Assembly (NCBI GenBank): GCA_905215205.1
Contig: CAJMPK010000055.1
Location: 1-8,840 of the forward strand
Reading direction: 5' to 3'
From: an uncultured bacterium
GTDB taxonomy: Bacteria > Actinomycetota > Coriobacteriia > Coriobacteriales > Coriobacteriaceae
Length of the DNA: 8,840 bases
Shown piece by piece: positions 5,462 through 8,840 of this stretch. The translations under genes were made by a program, and so were the position numbers. The notes under the pieces are model-generated. The model worked only from the letters and a program-made list of their open reading frames with translations, searched no databases and was not told the DNA's origin. How positions within the stretch are numbered: the stretch's first letter is position 1; every line of letters begins with the position of its first letter.

Positions 5462-6097
5462 CTAGTCACGCAGGATGATGTCCATGGCGAGCATCAGGTT
5501 GCGTTCGTCGATGGTAAACGGGGCTGCCTCGCGCGTCTTGGGCTTGGCGCAAAATGCGATGCCCGTGCCCGCGGCCTGAATCATGGGGATGTCGTTGGCG
5601 CCGTCGCCGATCGCGACGGTGTGGGCCATATCGACGCCGCACTCAACTGCCCAATCCAGCAGTTGGATGAGCTTGGATTCCTTGGTCACAATGCTTGCCG
5701 CCAGCTTACCCGTGAGCTTGCCGTCTACGACCTCCAGGCGGTTGGCCAGGCAAAAATCGATGCCCGCGGCGGCCACGATCTTGTCGGCGACCTCATGAAA
5801 GCCGCCGCTTACCACGCCGACCTTCCAGCCCTTGCTGTGCGCCGAGCGCACAAGCTCCAGCGCGCCGGGAGTAAACGTCACGCGCTCAAAGGTGCGCTCG
5901 AACACGCTCTCATCCAAGCCGACAAGCAGCCCCACGCGCTCCTCGAGCGCCTGCTTAAAGTCGAGCTCGCCGCGCATGGCGCGCTCAGTGATCTGCGCCA
6001 CTTGCTCGCCTACGCCGGCCTCCTCGCCCAACAGGTCGATAACTTCCTGGTTGATGAGCGTGGAGTCGATATCCATAACGATGAGGCGTGCAGTCAT
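5462..6097 (-). CDS. serB: Phosphoserine phosphatase (SerB family)
   Basis: This 211-residue HAD-superfamily protein probably removes phosphate from L-phosphoserine in the last step of serine synthesis. The catalytic motif is D9-I-D-S-T13, with Asp9 as nucleophile and Asp11 as acid/base. Motif II is VVSGGF with Ser97. Lys142 supplies motif III, and G164-D-G-A-N-D169 binds magnesium. The cap segment with ERVGLLVGL (53-61) is typical of SerB. It consists of the catalytic part only and lacks the N-terminal regulatory domain that makes E. coli SerB over 300 residues long. I chose the ATG at 6097 with GGAAAGG (6110-6104) 6 bases upstream; the frame is open further up but without a start signal. 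It is upstream of larB on the same strand, 114 bases away, with no terminator between, so some read-through is possible. Confidence 0.88.
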   Translation of the reverse strand: MTARLIVMDIDSTLINQEVIDLLGEEAGVGEQVAQITERAMRGELDFKQALEERVGLLVGLDESVFERTFERVTFTPGALELVRSAHSKGWKVGVVSGGFHEVADKIVAAAGIDFCLANRLEVVDGKLTGKLAASIVTKESKLIQLLDWAVECGVDMAHTVAIGDGANDIPMIQAAGTGIAFCAKPKTREAAPFTIDERNLMLAMDIILRD

Positions 6098-6353
6098 GGC
6101 GGGCCTTTCCGAGTGCAGTTGTATTGGGGCACATTGTCGCACGCGGCGCGCCTGGGCGACGGCCAGGCCGCGTCAATTGTTTCGTCTCCGTCAAGTCTTT
6201 GGGCAGGAGCTACTTTTTCGCGGTACATCGACACAGGTGCGATAAGATAGAACGCCATGTCTGGCTGCGCGGTTTACGCAGGCTGGGCAAATCTGTACGA
6301 CGCCGCCCGGAACGACACGGGGCGGCACAGATCCATAAAGGAGGATCACTGGT
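6098..6353. promoter_or_regulatory. Divergent serB-aspS control region
   Basis: This gap separates two divergent genes, so it must hold both promoters. For aspS, TGCGATAAG (6238-6246) fits an extended -10 box without a good -35. For serB, the - strand sequence TGCGACAAT (6140-6132) is a similar extended -10. Both are weak matches. Before aspS, GCCGCCC (6302-6308) can pair with GGGCGGC (6320-6326), but no T-run follows, so it is not a terminator. I see no T-box-like leader. The aspS ribosome binding site AAAGGAGG is at 6337-6344. Confidence 0.35.
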
Positions 6354-8141
6354 ATGAGCCAGACCCGTCCCATCGATGAGCATTCCATGCACACCCGTAC
6401 CTGCGGCGAGCTTCGCTTCGAGAACGTGGGCGAAGAGGTCACCCTCACCGGTTGGGTGAGCCGTCGCCGCGACCACGGCGGCCTTATTTTCTGCGATCTT
6501 CGCGACCGCGAGGGCATCACGCAGCTCACCTTCGACCCCGAGCACTCCGACGGCGACGCCTTTAAGATCGCCGAGACCATGCGTCCCGAGTGGCCCATCA
6601 AGATCCACGGCGTCGTGCGCGCTCGTGGCGAGGAGACCACCAACACCAAGCTCGCGACCGGCGAGATCGAGGTCCTGACCGACCACGCGGAGGTGCTCAA
6701 CACGTCCGTCACTCCGCCGTTCCAGATCGAGGACGGCATCGAGACGAGCGAGGACACCCGTCTGCGCTATCGCTATCTGGACCTCCGTCGTCCCGAGATG
6801 ATGGCCAACCTCAAGCTGCGCTCCGACTTCACCTTTGCCATTCGCGAGGCGCTGCACAACCGTGAGTTCATGGAGGTCGAGACGCCCTCCCTGTTCAAGT
6901 CCACGCCCGAGGGCGCTCGCGACTTCATCGTTCCCAGCCGTATTCAGCCGGGTAACTTCTACGCCCTGCCGCAGTCCCCGCAGCTCTTGAAGCAGCTGCT
7001 CATGGTCGGTGGCGTCGAGCGCTACTACCAGGTTGCCAAGTGCTTCCGCGACGAGGACCTGCGTGCCGACCGTCAGCCCGAGTTCACCCAGGTCGATATC
7101 GAGATGTCCTTCGTGGACCAGAACGACGTTATGAGCGCGCTCGAAGAAGTTCTGGCCGATGCTTTCGGCCGCATGGGTGTCGAGATGCCCACGCCGCTGC
7201 GTCGCATGAACTACTGGGATGCCATGGACACCTATGGCTCCGACAAGCCCGATACCCGCTATGGCATGCACCTGGTCGACCTGACCGACATCTTTGCCAA
7301 CTCCAAGTTTAAGGTCTTTGCGACTGCCGCAAACGAGGAGGGCTCTGTCGTCAAGGCCATCAACGCCAAGGGTGCCGGTGCCTGGGCACGTGCCAAGATC
7401 GATAAGCTTGCCGGCGTGGCCTCCACGTTTGGCGCCAAGGGTCTGGCCTGGATCGCTTTCCGCGAGGACGGCTCCATCAACAGCCCCATCGTCAAGTTCT
7501 TCTCGGACGAGGAGATGGCGGCTCTGCGCGAGCGCATGGACGTTGAGCCCGGCGACCTTGTGATGTTCGCCGCCGGCCCGCGCCTGCTCTCTGACGAGAT
7601 CCTGGGCGGCATGCGTTCCCACATGGCCAACGCACTTGAGATCAAGCGCGAGGGCCACGACTTCCTGTGGGTCGTCAACTTCCCGTTGTTCCACTGGGAT
7701 GAGGACCGCAAGGCTTACGCCGCCGAGCACCAGCCCTTCACCCTGCCGACCGAGACCGACATCGCCAAGATCGAGGCCGATCCGTTGGCAGCCGGTTCTT
7801 GCACCTACGACTTTGTCATGGACGGCTTTGAGGCCGGCGGCGGCGGTATGCGTATTCACAACGCCGAGATGCAGATGTCCATGCTCAAGCTCCTGGGCTT
7901 TACCGAGGAGCGTGCCGAGTCGCAGTTCGGCTTCCTCATGGAGGCGCTCAAGTTTGGTGCGCCCCCGATGGGCGGTTTCGCTCTGGGCCTGGACCGCGTG
8001 TGCATGCTGCTCACCGGCTCCGACTCCATCCGCGATGTCATGGCGTTCCCCAAGACGGCCAGCGGCTCCGACCTCATGTCGGGCGCCCCGAGTGCCGTTT
8101 CCGGCGCCCAGCTCAAGGACGTCAGCCTGCGCCTGATGTAG
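6354..8141 (+). CDS. aspS: Aspartyl-tRNA synthetase, bacterial type
   Basis: AspRS charges tRNA-Asp with aspartate. This 595-residue class II enzyme has the usual bacterial layout. The N-terminal OB-fold for the anticodon covers about residues 15-120. The catalytic domain has YRYLDLRRPEM (139-149), the flipping-loop region TPEGARDF, YALPQSPQ (203-210) and motif 2 (CFRDEDLRADRQPEFTQ, 230-246). The GAD insertion domain covers about 295-425. HQPFT (459-463) follows, and motif 3 is GFALGLDR (541-548). The ATG at 6354 has AAAGGAGG 9 bases upstream. In the anticodon-binding part it reads RRRDHGG, with His41. In Pseudomonas AspRS the matching His31 marks non-discriminating enzymes that also charge tRNA-Asn, whereas E. 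coli has Leu. The gene is monocistronic and ends in a strong terminator. Confidence 0.97.
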   Translation: MSQTRPIDEHSMHTRTCGELRFENVGEEVTLTGWVSRRRDHGGLIFCDLRDREGITQLTFDPEHSDGDAFKIAETMRPEWPIKIHGVVRARGEETTNTKLATGEIEVLTDHAEVLNTSVTPPFQIEDGIETSEDTRLRYRYLDLRRPEMMANLKLRSDFTFAIREALHNREFMEVETPSLFKSTPEGARDFIVPSRIQPGNFYALPQSPQLLKQLLMVGGVERYYQVAKCFRDEDLRADRQPEFTQVDIEMSFVDQNDVMSALEEVLADAFGRMGVEMPTPLRRMNYWDAMDTYGSDKPDTRYGMHLVDLTDIFANSKFKVFATAANEEGSVVKAINAKGAGAWARAKIDKLAGVASTFGAKGLAWIAFREDGSINSPIVKFFSDEEMAALRERMDVEPGDLVMFAAGPRLLSDEILGGMRSHMANALEIKREGHDFLWVVNFPLFHWDEDRKAYAAEHQPFTLPTETDIAKIEADPLAAGSCTYDFVMDGFEAGGGGMRIHNAEMQMSMLKLLGFTEERAESQFGFLMEALKFGAPPMGGFALGLDRVCMLLTGSDSIRDVMAFPKTASGSDLMSGAPSAVSGAQLKDVSLRLM

Positions 8142-8164
8142 GCAAGCGGCTACATATTGCCTGT

Positions 8165-8199
8165 AACGAGGGAAGGACGCGTGCCTTCCCTCGTTTTTT
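8165..8199 (+). terminator. Intrinsic terminator of aspS
   Basis: AACGAGGGAAGG (8165-8176) pairs perfectly with CCTTCCCTCGTT (8184-8195) around a 7-base loop, and the run of six T (8194-8199) begins within the stem. It starts 24 bases after the aspS stop. Confidence 0.93.
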
Positions 8200-8228
8200 A
8201 TGCGTGTGAGATGAGCTGTGGACCCTAT

Positions 8229-8444
8229 GGGCAAAAAATGCCAAATATGAGTACTGTTGCAAAAGAAGTGCCATATTTTCCGGTCTGTTTTGCGTGAAAA
8301 AGGGCTTAAATTCAATTTATATAACCCCCTAGAGACGTTAATCGAGGGCTCTTTATCCTCTGTAATCGCTTAAATCGGGCTATGGGGGTCTGATTTTGCT
8401 GCTACTAAATTGATGACAGTACTCATATTTGCCACTTTTTGACC
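8229..8444. mobile_element. MITE-like element with 29-base terminal inverted repeats
   Basis: The left end (8229-8257) and the reverse complement of the right end (8416-8444) match at 26 of 29 positions. The inner 16 are identical apart from none, ending in CAAATATGAGTACTGT. The 158 bases between are AT-rich and have no gene. A partial, altered second copy of the left end follows directly at 8258-8279 (TGCAAAAGAAGTGCCATATT). Inside, ACCCCCTAG (around 8325) and CTATGGGGGT (around 8380) form a weaker inner dyad. I see no target-site duplication next to the ends. It fits a small non-autonomous element or dispersed repeat lying between the aspS terminator and the HPr gene. It could instead be a paired regulatory region. 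Confidence 0.6.
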
Positions 8445-8483
8445 ACGAGGTGTTCAGAGGGGCTCTCGACAAGCATCTAACGG

Positions 8484-8489
8484 TACAAT
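8484..8489 (+). promoter_or_regulatory. Candidate -10 box for the HPr gene
   Basis: TACAAT matches the -10 consensus at 5 of 6 positions and lies 54 bases before the start codon. No good -35 box is found 16-18 bases upstream; TCGACA (8466-8471) is too close at 12 bases. It is just right of the MITE-like element, so the element does not separate it from the gene. Confidence 0.3.
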
Positions 8490-8543
8490 AACTACCACGT
8501 GGCTGGGTTTGCCGGCCGAATGTGCGATGCCGCGGGAGGGGAC

Positions 8544-8792
8544 ATGGTCGAGTTTACAAAGACGATTAAAGATCCGTTGGGATTGCATGCCCGCCCGGTT
8601 GCGCTGCTCTATGACATTATTGCCAAGCATCGTAGTGACGTGTCGGTCAGCATTGGTGACCGTCATGTCGATGGTCGCGACGTGATGGGCCTGATGGCCC
8701 TCTATGGCGAATGCGGCGAGGATGTCGTGTTCCGCGTTTCGGGCGTGGATGAGGCTTCCTGCGTAACGTCGATCAGAAACCTCTCGCTTTAA
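8544..8792 (+). CDS. HPr-family phosphocarrier protein
   Basis: HPr relays phosphate from enzyme I to sugar-specific PTS enzymes in the cytoplasm. This 82-residue protein has the active-site motif L-G-L-H15-A-R17-P, with His15 and Arg17 at the standard positions. The ATG at 8544 is therefore chosen over a GTG at 8499, and GGGAGGGG (8534-8541) is just upstream. The second regulatory segment reads GRDVMGLMAL (44-53). Position 46 is Asp, where HPr of Bacillus and relatives has the serine phosphorylated by HPr kinase. The protein is a few residues shorter than usual (85-88). No enzyme I gene is next to it in the window. It could be the main HPr or a specialised paralogue, in the way Crh or NPr are, so I give no gene symbol. 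Confidence 0.85.
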   Translation: MVEFTKTIKDPLGLHARPVALLYDIIAKHRSDVSVSIGDRHVDGRDVMGLMALYGECGEDVVFRVSGVDEASCVTSIRNLSL

Positions 8793-8799
8793 CCGTAAC

Positions 8800-8832
8800 A
8801 ATGTGACAAAGGGACAGTCCCTTTGTCACATT
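8800..8832. repeat. 33-base perfect palindrome after the HPr gene
   Basis: The arms 8800-8815 (AATGTGACAAAGGGAC) and 8817-8832 are perfect inverted repeats around a single A. The element starts 7 bases after the HPr stop codon. The RNA hairpin would be strong, but the T-rich tail (TTTATATT) is poor, so it may act as a terminator or simply be a dispersed repeat. I recall similar GGGACAGTCCC-centred palindromes in intergenic regions of several anaerobes, but I cannot check this here. Confidence 0.8.
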
Positions 8833-8840
8833 TATATTCA

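Noticed and set aside
6258..6380. About 40-codon frame overlapping the aspS start, and a T-box-like leader for aspS
   Set aside because: The frame lacks a binding site, and the hairpin at 6302-6326 has no T-run or T-box signature sequence.
6191..6757. 188-codon - strand frame in the serB-aspS gap and the aspS 5' end
   Set aside because: It is mostly antisense to aspS, with low-complexity Ser/Arg/Val composition and no motif.
6210..8315. 701-codon open frame on the - strand opposite aspS
   Set aside because: It mirrors a certain aspS gene in GC-rich sequence, has no family motifs and runs through the aspS terminator. It is a codon-bias shadow.

Overview
The window reads as chromosome of a moderately high-GC Gram-positive bacterium. 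My best guess is a gut coriobacterium of the Collinsella type (Actinomycetota). This rests on GC-rich third codon positions in the genes, strong AGGAGG-type ribosome binding sites, lactobacillus-like lar genes beside an actinobacterial-looking aspS, and the style of the intergenic palindromes. The assignment is an inference from composition and gene content.

The left two thirds is a lactate racemization locus in two converging halves. On the + strand are larA (lactate racemase, TTG start at 740) and larD (aquaporin-type lactic acid channel). They are preceded by a 739-base gene-free stretch that holds a candidate promoter, a repeat/palindrome and an intrinsic terminator. On the - strand is a tight operon larB-larC-TetR regulator. 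It has its own promoter and a pair of candidate operators just upstream of larB. LarB and LarC make the nickel-pincer nucleotide cofactor that LarA needs. LarE, the sulfur-insertion enzyme, is not in the window. A 123-base nested palindrome containing a bidirectional terminator lies between the two halves.

Upstream of larB on the same strand is serB (phosphoserine phosphatase). It is divergent from aspS (aspartyl-tRNA synthetase), which ends in a textbook terminator. Next come a 216-base MITE-like element with 29-base terminal inverted repeats, a small HPr-family gene, and a near-perfect 33-base palindrome at the right edge.

The points most worth a second look are: LarC stops after its N-terminal domain, with no LarC2 domain and the TetR gene 2 bases later; a TetR regulator sits where lactobacilli use the Crp-Fnr regulator LarR; HPr carries Asp at position 46 in place of the regulatory serine; LarD has NQA for its second NPA motif; and there are three kinds of intergenic palindromic element.
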